Source: Apiosordaria backusii (lineage: Eukaryota > Ascomycota > Sordariomycetes > Sordariales > Lasiosphaeriaceae). From it: a stretch of DNA of 64,000 nucleotides. Location of the stretch: positions 2,046,001 to 2,110,000 of the forward strand of contig JAUKTV010000004.1 in the NCBI GenBank assembly GCA_030549205.1, in the 5' to 3' direction. This document shows, piece after piece, positions 44,315-55,903 of this stretch (positions are counted from its first letter, which is position 1; every line of letters starts with the position of its first letter). The notes beneath the pieces were generated by a model that saw only the letters and a program-made list of their open reading frames with translations, was not told the DNA's origin and ran no database searches. The position numbers were made by a program, and so were the translations under genes.

Positions 44315-47300
44315 CTCTAACACCTAACACCAAGAAAAACCGAAAAGAAAATTGAAGGGTAAGTTGAGTCTTCTGGCGAACAACCTATTGGTAGGTCGGA
44401 AAGGAAGTCGTTCGTATTAAAAGGTGGTCAGCGTCGTCGTAACAAACTCGTTTGCCAAATAGAACCGTCTTTCATCCGGGTAAGTTCTCCAGGTGCCTCC
44501 AATTGGACTGTGGCTCTGGTCGCCGGTAAGCCTGGATGCTGCCTCTGGTCCAAGGTGAAGTGCTGGCGTGAGTGTGATCAAACAAACTGTAGCGTGTTGG
44601 CGTCGGCGTGGATGGTGGGCAAAGGTCAACAAGGCCGTGTGCAGTGTTGAGCCCAGCTTCCCATCGCGAAACCCCAGGACAGTGGAACTGGGGACGGTGT
44701 TGAGGGACGGTGGGGATTCAAGTATTCACCCAAGGCTTGGGCATTGGTTCTTATTTCATTGTTGCGTGTCCAGCGAGAAAACGGAGTCCGGACGAAAAGG
44801 AGCACCTGGCAGATCCCAGAACGGCTAGCCAGAAGGACAAGGAGAGATGTCATGCAGGGCCCAACCACGAACCTGGCCAGCTTCGCGATGGCTTGGCTGT
44901 ATCTCAAGGGTTACCACACTAAGCAAAAGACGGTCTAGATGATCGGGAGAGCACACCACCATGTCTTCTTCCACGTCTCGTCGCCCCTCGATCTGCATAT
45001 AATGCAGACGAGAGCTGGGCGAAAGGGGTCCATGGGTACTAGCAGAAAGGCTTGCCTAGCGGCATAATGCAGTCCAGTTGGAGAAGGAGCTCGTGAGCGA
45101 AACGGTGAGATGGTTTACGAGCAGGGGCTTGAAGGCTTGGGATTGGTCGAGGGTGTTGAACGAGGTGGGTAGCCCAACGCTGTGGACGGATGATAAACGA
45201 GAAGTAAAAGGCATCCTGCAACATTCTCGGTCCGTTCCCGAAAGTACATGTATGTACTTCCATCTGTGTCCGCTATTCTTTCTCTCGTTCATCAGTCAAC
45301 ATCCCACCGTCTTGATTTTGGTAGCGTTTTGCAACAGCTGTCAAGAGAGCAAACAGACTGAAGTCAGGTGGTTGACTGAAGAACTCGATACACAACAAGC
45401 GGGGTTGTTGACCAGTCCGGGATGTGGTTCTTTGGTTGCCATTCTCTTTTTTTTGCCAGGGTCCCCAGCTCCCCAGACAGCTCCACTTCCGATGGTGGCG
45501 TACCCCTGCAGGTACCCTGCAAGTGATCTTGGCGGCGAAAACGGACAGGAGCTTATCCGTTCACGATGCTCATTTTCCAGGAGAAACAACACTCACTGCC
45601 TTGTCCTTTACATGAGCACCTTCTCGGATGGCAAAAAGGAACAGAACAAGCCGCGCTGTGCCGGTCGCACGGGAGCGGATGTGGTGGGATGTGGCAGCTT
45701 CTGTTCGCCCGTCGCTAAACAATATCCGTGTGCGATTGACGTCTGAACTCTAGGCTGTCAGAAGATGCTAGGATATCCCCACGGGACCGGGCTGGTGGTG
45801 TCGGTTCAGAGGCTCTCGCCGCCATCGTTTCCCCAGCCGTTTGCTACGTTCTGAGTCGCGGAAGGTGAGCAAGATGCTGTGACACTCAAATCATCTGTTG
45901 TTTGGACTGGCTGTCTGACTCAGGAAGAGAAAGCATTACCGAAGTATTACGTTACCTGTTTAGTTGGTGTTTGACAGCCTATCAATCAAGACATCAAATC
46001 GACGCCTGGGTTTGTTGCGATACATTGTTACGTCCATCAAAACAGCAAGAGATGAGATCTCTCGAGGTTGGGGGAAGACATCAACCACGTGGAGGAGCTC
46101 CACACACTGCCCTGGCTCTCATTACGTGAGCCAAGGCCGTTTCGACGGATGACCGTTTTTGACCCCAGCTACGGAGTAGCGTTCCCCGCTTCGAGATGGT
46201 TTCTCCGTCCTTGCAGTGGAACCCAGGTTTTTCTGCTTCCTCAACCATGGCTTGTCTCCTGCACGCTCAGACTGGCTTCACGACAATCACCATTAAAACC
46301 AACCACACCTGGACTCTCTGTCTCCAACCGTTGCTAGCGTGCGGAGTCTTGCAGCCTTTTCATCAATCCTTTGCTCACTGGTGAGGATAGGCACTCTTCG
46401 TACACTGCAAGCAGCGCAGGCTGCAAACAATCCCGCCAACATCATTATGGTCGGCCCGCCCAACATCCGACTGTTGAATTCAGTGACACCCGTCAAATGC
46501 TTCAGCGTATTTTACCCGATGTGTCCATCGGCACAGCCTTGACGCGGGTAATCGCCATGGTGTCTGATGCTCCCGTTCATGTTTTGCAATCAACAAGGCT
46601 GCCAAGCTTTGTTTCAACTTGCTTCTGCAACACATGGCATGCTGGTGGCGTCGAAGACATCGACCACATGTTCGTCAGGCACAGGGGTTGTTTCTGCCGT
46701 TCTCACTTGTCGCGCATGTCAAGTTGCTCCTCACCTTGAGGCCTGGTCCTGGTCAGCACTCCTCAACCACAGATTTACAGATCTCGTTTACACTACACGC
46801 ATCGTCACAAGATCAAATCAATGCCAAGTCGATATACTCATCATCGCTTCCTTTCACCAAATGATTGCCTCGTCCTACACACGCGAGGCAGGACCCCCCA
46901 CGGCAAAAGCTATCTGTGCACCAGGCCAGTGGTGTCGTCGCCCGCTACTCTCTTCGGAATATTATCGGAAGGCTCGGCCGGCAGAGAGATTGGCAATTCG
47001 ACCCCCTCCCAGCTCCAAACACTCTAGGGTTTGGGTGTGTGTCTGTGCTGTTCACCCACAGGTACACTAGCTCTGGCTTACAACTCCTGCTTCTACTCTC
47101 GGCCTCCGGCTCTACCTTGTTACGGCGCCCAAGACAAGAGCTTACTCCCGTGCCCCAAGAATCACTCTCATTATGAACTCCAGCCAAGAAATCCATTGCT
47201 CGAGGCGGCCCGTGGGTGTTGGAAAGGTTATCAGAGGTGAGTGACCCGTGAACTTAAGAATCCATCTGAGAGTTGCCGGTACCGAGCTATCGTACTACAT

Positions 47301-50060
47301 GGAGACCGACACCCGTGCCGCTTCTTGCAGAAACCAATCATCTCGCGGCCCTTGTAGAAGAAGATACGACAGCCGTTTCCGACTCAGTCTTGGTGTGCCA
47401 GTTGTGGAAGATGCGAGCTGTTTACCAAAGCTACAAATGGATGCAACAGGAGCATCCCGTCACAGCTCCTATGTCAAGGTCAGCCTTGTAGCAACCCGTC
47501 AGTCTGCATTTGTATACATCTTCCCAAGCGAAGAACACGAGGAATATGGCCAACAGCGCGCTTCCCCATCACCACCAATAGGAGACTGGCAGTCCCTTAG
47601 ACCGATAACAGCACTTTGAATGAGATGCTGATGGCCTTCTCGTGGAAGTTGAGATATGGTAAAAGACTTGGAGCAATATCGAAGCACAGACTCCCAAGCA
47701 GTCACAATCAATCAATCCACCTCGCGAGATCTCCTAGACGCAAAGCTCAGACACGGCCAAGAGACCACTACCTTCTTGGCCATGCTCAATATGAGAAACT
47801 AAACTCTTACACGAGACCAGAACGCCGGTTCATCACAGGAAGGATTTCTTGGAGTTGATGGATCACGATGTCCCTGGCCTCGCTGAAGCCACCCGCTCAA
47901 CGGCGCCAACGGTGCCAACGCCATTGAACGCCTCACCCGGGGAACGTTTCCACTTGCGGGAAAAAGAAAAGAAAGCCAAGAAACCGTGCGCCGGCCGTCG
48001 GCAACGCCACCGATGGAAAGGTAAACGGTTTTCTTTTCTCAACTGAGGCCTGTTATGCAGGATGCATCCTCCTCGGTGCTTCTGCGCTCAGGCTTCTTCA
48101 GAAAAAGCGTGGGAAGGAACGTTTGTGGCTTGCATCCGCAAGGGTTACAAACCAACTAACGCAACGCAAGGGTTACAAACTAACTAACGCAACGCCCATT
48201 GGTCAATTTTCGACAGTTTTTGTCCCAAGTTTGGGCTGGGTATGGTCTCGTAACCCGGTTCTTGATGCGGAGGGGTCGGTCCCAAGGATAGGACTCGGAC
48301 CTCCTTATACCCCGCACCGTACCGTCACCACGCACGCCTCCCGTTGACCCCGCGCCGGAGGACCGGCCGGGTGAGCCGTTAGCCTCCTTTTTCGGGGCAC
48401 CCTTCTTCAACTTTCATGTCTGCGTGTGGCAGTGGCAACCCCACGCTGTTTCCTGTTCAGTGAGGTAAGTGGCGTTACGGTGATCTTTCCATCTCCATCC
48501 TCTTCGTGGCGACCACAGCAAGTTGCAAGTCTCGCAGGACGGCTACCGCATATGTCCCGTGGGATCGGATACATGGTCCTGAATGGCTACTGTATCGATG
48601 AAAACTATGTACCTAGCATCACTGTACCATAGTTCCATTACAACAGAAAGATACAATAACTCTCAGAGCAACAAATCACAATATAATTCCACATAACAAC
48701 AAACACTGCGAATATACCTTGTTTGGTATGCTGTGTCATGAAATATGTGCTTAAGCCTCAAAAGTATCAACTCAACGAAACGCAAACTCCTTAAACCATT
48801 AAATGGCATATGAATTGTATAATCTTGTGTAGGATAAAATAGACGCACAGCGGATGGGCGGAAAGGTGGTTCTGTTGTGGAGGAAGAACAAGTCCAGGTT
48901 TCATCAAGCCTCCGGGGAAGAGCGTTGAGTTTTAGAAGTCTTGGTCACGGAGTGGTTCAGGCAACACACTACAAAAAAAGTACTCCTCTCAAGAGTATGT
49001 AAGTTGAAATGGTTTTTAACATCGGTCGCAGTCACCTCGAACAACTTCACTTTAAAGAGACCTGGACGATATGGTAAAGATACGCCACCATAATATATTT
49101 CACAGCCCGGCAGAAACACTTTGGCGATGACCGAGAACACAAATGGGCATCCTTGCAAAGCATCAAGCACAAACAAGGAAAGCACCTATGTTGGTAGACT
49201 CAACGAGCAACGTATCCCCTTATTGGCCCTCAAACCAGCTACATATCTCATCATAGGCGCCCACCAGAATGCAAGGCTTTTGCTTCTCCATCTCTCTCTC
49301 TCTCTTTTCGTACAAGATACATCACATCCGTCCCATATCATGCCCATATATCGATCACATATCACCCATAGCGACATCTTATTCATACACACATCAAAAC
49401 AGAAAACCAGAGACTTCCCGATCCCTTATGGCACCCCAGCCAAAAAATAATCACCCAGATCATACAAATCATTCCTTCTCGGACTACATGATCCTAAGCT
49501 AGGTAAGATAGCTATTTCCTAGCTTGATTAGAGAAAGAAAAAGGAACCCTTCTTGAGTCCTGCCCCTAACTTCCAATGGATCCGCTGTTACTTCTTGTCG
49601 GTACACTTAAACGCCTGTAGTGACGGTCTCAAGTTGATATGAACCTAAGATCCCTCGACACGCCTGTTGCCAAATAGTAGGGTCGGTTGAGATCCCCCTC
49701 GTGATTTCGACGGCTTCCTGTTCCTCAAGAGTAGAATGGCGTAAGCGATCACCTGATGAGGCTGTGTGCAGGTCGTATGAAAGTTGGAAATGCGCGGTGA
49801 CAGAGTAAAAGGGCATTTCTCATGTATGACGAGCAAGACTGCTGGTTTCAAACCAAGTGTTGCAATATTCACCTCATCTTTTGACCAAAATCGCCATCCT
49901 GATGTCAAAAGCTTCCCTTCTCCTCCTGTGTTGCGGCTATTGATAGCTCAGACTTCTGACAGTGAAGAGAGGACAGGTAGCAAGGTGCTGTTGGCCTTTG
50001 AGGGTCACAAATGTCGTGGGCGATTACCAAGAGACTCCCAAGTCCGGCATGTTCAGTTGC
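44315..50060. other. 5.7-kb gene-poor region upstream of the GPCR
   Basis: The largest gap in the window. Open frames up to about 220 codons occur, but the longest (45078-45746) lacks an ATG start and none has a recognisable motif. A 28-bp tandem duplication sits at 48138-48193. The region may hold long regulatory sequence or non-coding transcripts; none can be shown from sequence alone. Confidence 0.4.
48138..48193. repeat. 28-bp tandem duplication
   Basis: Two adjacent copies (48138-48165, 48166-48193) differ at one position (C/T). Each contains GGGTTACAAA and CAACTAACGCAAC-type sequence. Confidence 0.75.
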
Positions 50061-52284
50061 TCAAAATGAGCTGCAGTGAGAATCGTTGGGGTCCTCCTCG
50101 TCCTTGATCGCCTCCATGATAGAGTACTCCCAGTAGGTACCGAGCTGAATGCATTCCTCAACACATTCGGGAATCTGCCACCACCAAGCGGCTCCACGAA
50201 CATTTTTGCCCCACACCTCTTGCCACAACATCCTGCCTACAACGCTTCGAAGGTCCCCCATCACCAAGGATTCCTGATCTTGAGAATCAATTTCTTTGGC
50301 CTTGCCCTTGCCGTCATCGTTGTGTGACTGGGAAGGAGGAATGGCCTGGAACTTGCTCTTGGTAGTGACACTATTTGGGCCACTGAGCTTGGCCGCCTCC
50401 AGCCATCTCGGGAACACCCTGCTGGGGGTGACACATCGGAACTCGGCCTCCAGGTTGATGGTCAGGTTCTCTTCTAGCCACTCTCTCATGTGTGGTCCTA
50501 GAGAGTGAGCGACCGGTGATGGATCGATCACGACTAGATGCAACGCACCTTGAGGTGCAAGACAGTGATAGATCTTTCGAAGAAGCTGCGGTATCTCCTG
50601 GCTTGCCAACAAGGAAGGCATGGATAAGCAATGCACTGAGGCAAACTTGTTCGCTTCCAGCGCAAGTGAAGGCGAGACAGGCCAAGGAAACGATTGGACA
50701 TTCGGGTAGAGAAGATGAGGAATAGGAGTTGAATCCATGTGCTTGATGTTCGTCTCTGGATGGAGGATTGCGAGATAGGACGTCGTAGCTGTAGGCGGCG
50801 AGTCAGTGAATAATTAAAACGCATGGACAGACCAGATGGCTCATACAATGAGAATCGAACAGTGATAAGACGTCGGGACCCTCGAGGAACGGCCGCGCTC
50901 CCGCAACCGGGCTAGTTGTGCTATCGCCGCCCCTAGTTTGCTGTTCCATTCCATGCAGGGAAGCCAGCATCCATCGCTTCTTCTCCTGCTCAAGCTGCTG
51001 ATAGATTGTAGGGTCTGTAACAGTACCCCAATCCTCATTGAGACGTGCAAGGACTACCTGTGGAGTCGCTTGAGCCATTCTCTTCAACTCCATCTGCAGA
51101 GACATAACTCCTAGAGTCGCCGCGTAGGCAGCCTCCGTGTCTCTTGGTAAGCGAACCCGCTTTTTGGGCACAGTCAGAGAAGTTTCGCGGGCAATCCGAG
51201 GAGTTTCTGGGACGGGTAAAGGAGTCTCGCTGGCGTTACGAGGTTTGGTTATCCACTGATCGGGTGGCTTCCAGCGGTCTGGGTTATAGTAGGCTTTCGG
51301 CTCATATGAGGGTGGTAAGGTACTAAGCATTCGTGCTCTTGATGGACGAGGCTGAGGTCGGGTCGGGGTATTCGGTAGAGGCCCTCGAGACGAGACGGGC
51401 AGCGGAGAGAGCTTGCTAGCACCCTGTGGCTGAGAGTGCTGGCCGGACTCTGGCATGGTGACGGGAATCGGTCTGTCTGACGCGTGAACAACTTCGTACC
51501 AATTGTCAATGAAGTCTGATACTGACTTCTCAAGTTCCGCTGATAACGAAGATACTGAGCGCGGATTGTGGTTCGCCGGGGTATGTGGCACGGAGTCGTT
51601 GAGGAGAATGCTAGGCTGATTCCCAAGACTCGCAACTCTCACGCCACTTCGGTTGTGGTCCATGGATTTCTTCATGAAGTCGCTCATTGGTCGAGCAGCC
51701 TCGGTCACGAGTACATCTCCCATCGCTCCTTCCCCATGGCATTCTAAGGACGGTGTTGTCAAGGCAGTGGACTTGGAGAGCATTGACTCTGGGGCACAAG
51801 TTAGCACTCCCAGTGTTGGTAATTGGAACTGCAGCACCTTTTTGATGAACATACCTTTCGATGATCTGTCCGTTGGCGCTCCCCAACTCGTACTCGTTAT
51901 GGTGTCGTCAACAGTGTCCCTATCCGCGAGAGTGGTTTGCAGTTTAAGAGACTTGTCAGACACAGTGGATGACCGATTTGCAGTGCCAAGGGCTGAGACT
52001 GCGGCAGCAAGCAGAGATGTTCGTCGGGTCTTGCCATCGTCCTTGGTCGTCTCGGCCTGTAGAGTTTCCTTCTTCTTGTTCTTCATTGAAATGCTGTTGC
52101 GCTTCAAGCCCATAGACTCAAAGAGGCTCATAGTTGGTCTCTCTTCTGTCGAGGAGGTGCGGCTGCCTGTTGACCCGTGTACGCTCTGAGCATCGTCTTT
52201 CTTTGAGTTCCTTTCAATTCCCTTGCGAGCACGTCTCTCGCCAACTTTTTCACTGGACACGTCGGACCAGTCGACGTCCCACAT
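50061..52284 (-). CDS. Methyltransferase-like fungal protein (degenerate SAM domain)
   Basis: Exons (52284 or further upstream)-50847 and 50788-50061 give about 721 residues. The N-terminal ~450 are low-complexity, with islands such as MWDVDWSDVSSEKVGERRAR and KAYYNPDRWKPPDQW. The C-terminal ~290 look like a class I methyltransferase: DVLSLFDSHSTTSYLAILHP replaces motif I but lacks GxGxG, FASVHCLSMPSLLASQEIPQ corresponds to the motif IV region, and LLRKIYHCLAPQGALHLVVI to motif V. Catalytic competence is doubtful. The start is uncertain: the frame stays open and protein-like (LASLYPGYHILSALARIGKF) up to an acceptor at 52405, yet no in-frame ATG lies above 52284 in that exon, so a first exon may be missing. 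Confidence 0.75.
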
Positions 52285-53289
52285 GGTGAACTTGCCGATT
52301 CGGGCCAAAGCAGAAAGTATGTGATATCCAGGATACAGGGAGGCCAGTATTCGATATCGAGTTGAATCGGTGGCTTTGCTCCGTCGAATGCTCGATTGCC
52401 GAGCCTGTCAAAAAGAGGAGATCGGTGACAATTACTGACTGTGTTCAACTTGGGTAACTTGGTTGAGGTGGAGGAGAAATGGTTGAGAGCAGACCCTCAA
52501 GCCGACCCTGACCCCTCTTTGGTGGAAATCGGCTCAAGTTGGCCTCGAGGGGGACGAAAGACCCGACGTGGCCAACCTTCCAAATGAGGGGCAAGAGGAT
52601 AAAGAGCCTGACTAGGATTGGCGACTGATTTAGTGTATTATTATGTCTTGCCACACAGGAGCTGGTGAAGTTTTGGTAGCTTTGGCCTTTGGGTATGAGT
52701 GTCAGATCCCCTGCAATGCAGGGAACCAAGTGAGACACTGTCAGGTTGCGCTCAGTACGTGATTGGGCACGCGTGCATGTAAGGTAATGAGGGCGAAGAT
52801 ATGGGGCGCGTCGAAGCTGGATCGTGCTTTCCTCGGGCCCGGAAAGCCAAGTTCGAACGGTGGTTGGGGGAGGGAAAGAGTGAGTTATTGGCAGGAGCGA
52901 GCCTATCAGGAAGGTGCTCGTCGTCAAATTGACAGCTTCGAGTTCGAACGGTTGAGATCCACTTCATTGCTCAAGGGGTCCACTGGCACCGAATTCTGTG
53001 CTCCCTGAAAACCTCAAAGGCAGTCTCGGCCGTTAGACTGCAGCTCGGCGCTGGCAAAGTCAACCCCTTCCCTGTCCTGTAAAGGTGTGTCCACCAAACA
53101 AATCATCATCCTAGATACATGGCGTCTGGGGCTGGTTCTTTTTGCAGTCGAGGAACTTCAACGGCCAACGCCATCTACCTCATCGAGTCAGACCATCTCG
53201 CATTTGTGAACCTCCAGCGATCACGGCCCGCCCCTCATCTGATGTCGAGGGCCCTGTCAGCGTGCCCACGGTGTCAACTAGAGGAGAAG

Positions 53290-53308
53290 TTTTTTTTTTT
53301 TTTTTTTT
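53290..53308. repeat. T19 homopolymer
   Basis: Nineteen consecutive T residues, the longest homopolymer noticed. Its exact length is prone to sequencing error. Confidence 0.7.
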
Positions 53309-53828
53309 GGGGCACTCTTCGACTCGCCCCAAGTTGGACAGCGAATAATTTGATAGGGGCCACAAGAGACGTGGTACTACCACTGCCAGCCGTCGGGGGC
53401 GCATTGGAGAGAGTGAGTGACGTGCAGCATATTCCATTTAATCCGCCGCGCTGCTGTGGCAAGTGGGCTAAGGTAGATGAATCGTCATTTGGCCCATTGA
53501 CATGTGCATTCCCAGTTCCGTCTTCTGAACCGTCGCAGTGTTCTATATGACTCGGGCCAGGCGGCTGTTCCAACACGGAACATTGGGCGTTCGAATCAAC
53601 CATTATGATGGAATGGCTAGCTATATCTCAAATCTCACGGAGGACGCCGGATGCCCAGAGGTGTGATGTCCCGCACAGACGGGAGCTTGGCTGCTCTAGG
53701 TGTACATGCGACGGACGGGCAGGAGAATGAAGTAGGATACAGATGAAGTTTGCCCGGCTCGACCCTCCTTATCCCATGCAGTCCGCCTCACCCGCTCGTC
53801 GGCTATGCTGGCACGCGTTAAGTACAAG

Positions 53829-53876
53829 GAAGAGCAAGGGAGCAGATGAAGAGCAAGGGAGCAGATGAAGAGCAAG
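53829..53876. repeat. 19-bp tandem repeat, 2.5 copies
   Basis: Units GAAGAGCAAGGGAGCAGAT at 53829-53847 and 53848-53866 are identical, and a third is partial from 53867. The repeat supplies the ATG of a 106-codon open frame. Confidence 0.8.
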
Positions 53877-55903
53877 GCTTTTGCAACTTGGCAACAGGAC
53901 CTAGTCGAGTTTGACAGGTTGATCCAGCCATGTTCAACATATAACGCTTCCATGAGGAGGGGACGCGCCGAGCAACGAGCGGCTGATGGACAACAGTCGT
54001 TGACAGACGTTGAAAGAAATGCGCTCCACATCTATGGTGCCAAGACTAAGATCGCCGCGGATCTGGGGATCCACCAACCATCGAGCGGACCCATGTCCCT
54101 ATCGGATGGCATCCGGGGAACCGTTCCATTTCTCAACTGCCGACAGGAAATGGAGCCTCAGTGGATCTTGAAGCTTCTCTTTTAACTTCACTCAACGCCC
54201 GTATTTAGCTTTGTCAAGCACGTCTAGCCGGGAAGACGGGAACTTGATTATCGGATTCGCAGCCGCCCTTTCCGTTAAACTCTTGGACGATCTAGTCCTC
54301 GACTCGGCCGACGCCCAATGTTGATGATCTCGACTGAGGTTTCAACTGAAGGGAAACTTCGCGCCCAACTGGTGCGCTTTTACTCTCACCAAATCAGACT
54401 GGTACGCCGACGCCTCGGTTTCACCAACAGATTAAGATACAAATACGAATAAAGCCACTGCTTCTAGAAAATCATATGCATATATTTATCAGGTTTGTGG
54501 AAGAGTATATGTGAATATAGTTGGCGAAACTGATTCAGAACTATTCGTACTTGTGGGCACCACAAGTTCAGCCACGGTGACAAATTGATAGCTGAGAGAC
54601 TTACCAACAACTAAAACATCCAACCACGCCCTTAACAGCAAGCCAGTTCTCGTCCAGGTGGCATAGTGTCTCTCCTCACGGCGAGTGACAAATTTTCCGC
54701 TGATTCCCCGCGGCCCGTAGCCATGTGTCCTCTTACGGCGCTCGGCTTTGGTGTCTTGAACATCCTCGGCTACGGTTGTCATACAGTCAAGAAGGGAAAG
54801 GGGGTGTATCATAAATCGAAAGACGGTTGGTCCTCAGAATTCCAGACAGACATTCTGGTGGACCAGAAACTGCATTATGGACACGCTCCAAAAGGGCCGG
54901 TTAGCAGACACAACAGGAGCGAACCAAACGGCTCCCATGCAGGTAAACAAGATTCGGCCATGCGGCCATGCAGCCAGTCCCTGCTGCAGCTCCAGGGGAG
55001 CCCCTGTATCAAGAACCTACCATATAAGGACTTGACTGACACGCAGTAAGCTGTGGTCTGCGAGAACGGAAATACGGCTGTATTATCTGCCGTGACAGAA
55101 TTTGTGATCTCCGGCCTGCTTCTCTTGCCGATCTTGGTCTGACACCACGGCAGCACGCTCGTGGTATCACCGCCACAAGCATGCCCACATTTTCCTGTCT
55201 TTAATTCCTTGCCCGACACGCACAGAACTGACTGTTTTACCAGGGCTCTATCAAAAAGGGACAGACAAAAATGCTTCTGTTCCAAGTCGGCGAAAGTTCC
55301 CGCCCGTTGACGGCCCTGCTAACAATCTGTCGGGGACCCATTACATTTAACTGGCCGGTTGCCGCTTCCACTTGACCCCTTTAACTCCACGTTCTTTTGA
55401 CTTTATGGCCTGATTGGTTAACAACACGTGAAATTCACAGATACGGCCTTTTGGACACCCATAAATCAGAATGGTGAAGCCAAACATTTAGGGACCGTCT
55501 AAGTAGGCAACAGTATGCACAAGAGATTGGTCTTGTCTGTCTCTAGTTCATAGCTTGGTCAGTCACTTCAACAAGTAGCCCCCCGTCGAGTACTGCACTG
55601 AGACTGGACCCACTCTGTTGACTTGCTCCTGGAGCACTGCTTTGCTCCATCCTCCCACACCCACTTTCACCCGAACTTTTGGTCTTGGTTAATAGCTGGG
55701 GCTCCACGGTTGCCTTGAATTCAGACATTTTGTGGGCCTTTGGTTATTCTTGACGGTGCTCCCGGCGGCCAAGCATCCTCTCTGGGCGCCGCATTTGGTC
55801 TATTTAGATTTCTCCCCTCCTCAACACCATTTCCGAACCCGATCTAGTTGCCTTGATCATTTCCGCTAGCTTCGAGTGATCCTTCTCGCGCACTAGCTGC
55901 ATC

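Larger units (their letters stand above)
52405..55903. other. 3.5-kb gene-poor region, divergent
   Basis: Between the methyltransferase-like gene and azgA. It includes a T19 run (53290-53308) and a 19-bp tandem repeat (53829-53876) that leads into a 106-codon ATG frame (53865-54185). That frame is protein-like but unrecognised. The last 100 bp are a pyrimidine-rich leader for azgA. Confidence 0.4.

Noticed and set aside
45078..45746. 222-codon open frame on the plus strand in the largest gap
   Set aside because: It begins at TTG, not ATG, has patchy composition and no motif or splice support; a frame this long is expected by chance in GC-rich DNA of this length.
46567..47070. 167-codon plus-strand frame
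   Set aside because: No family resemblance, and it ends in simple-sequence-like valine/cysteine codons.
53560..53610. GCGTTCGAATCAA, a B-box-like sequence suggesting a tRNA
   Set aside because: No A box or cloverleaf can be drawn upstream within tRNA length.
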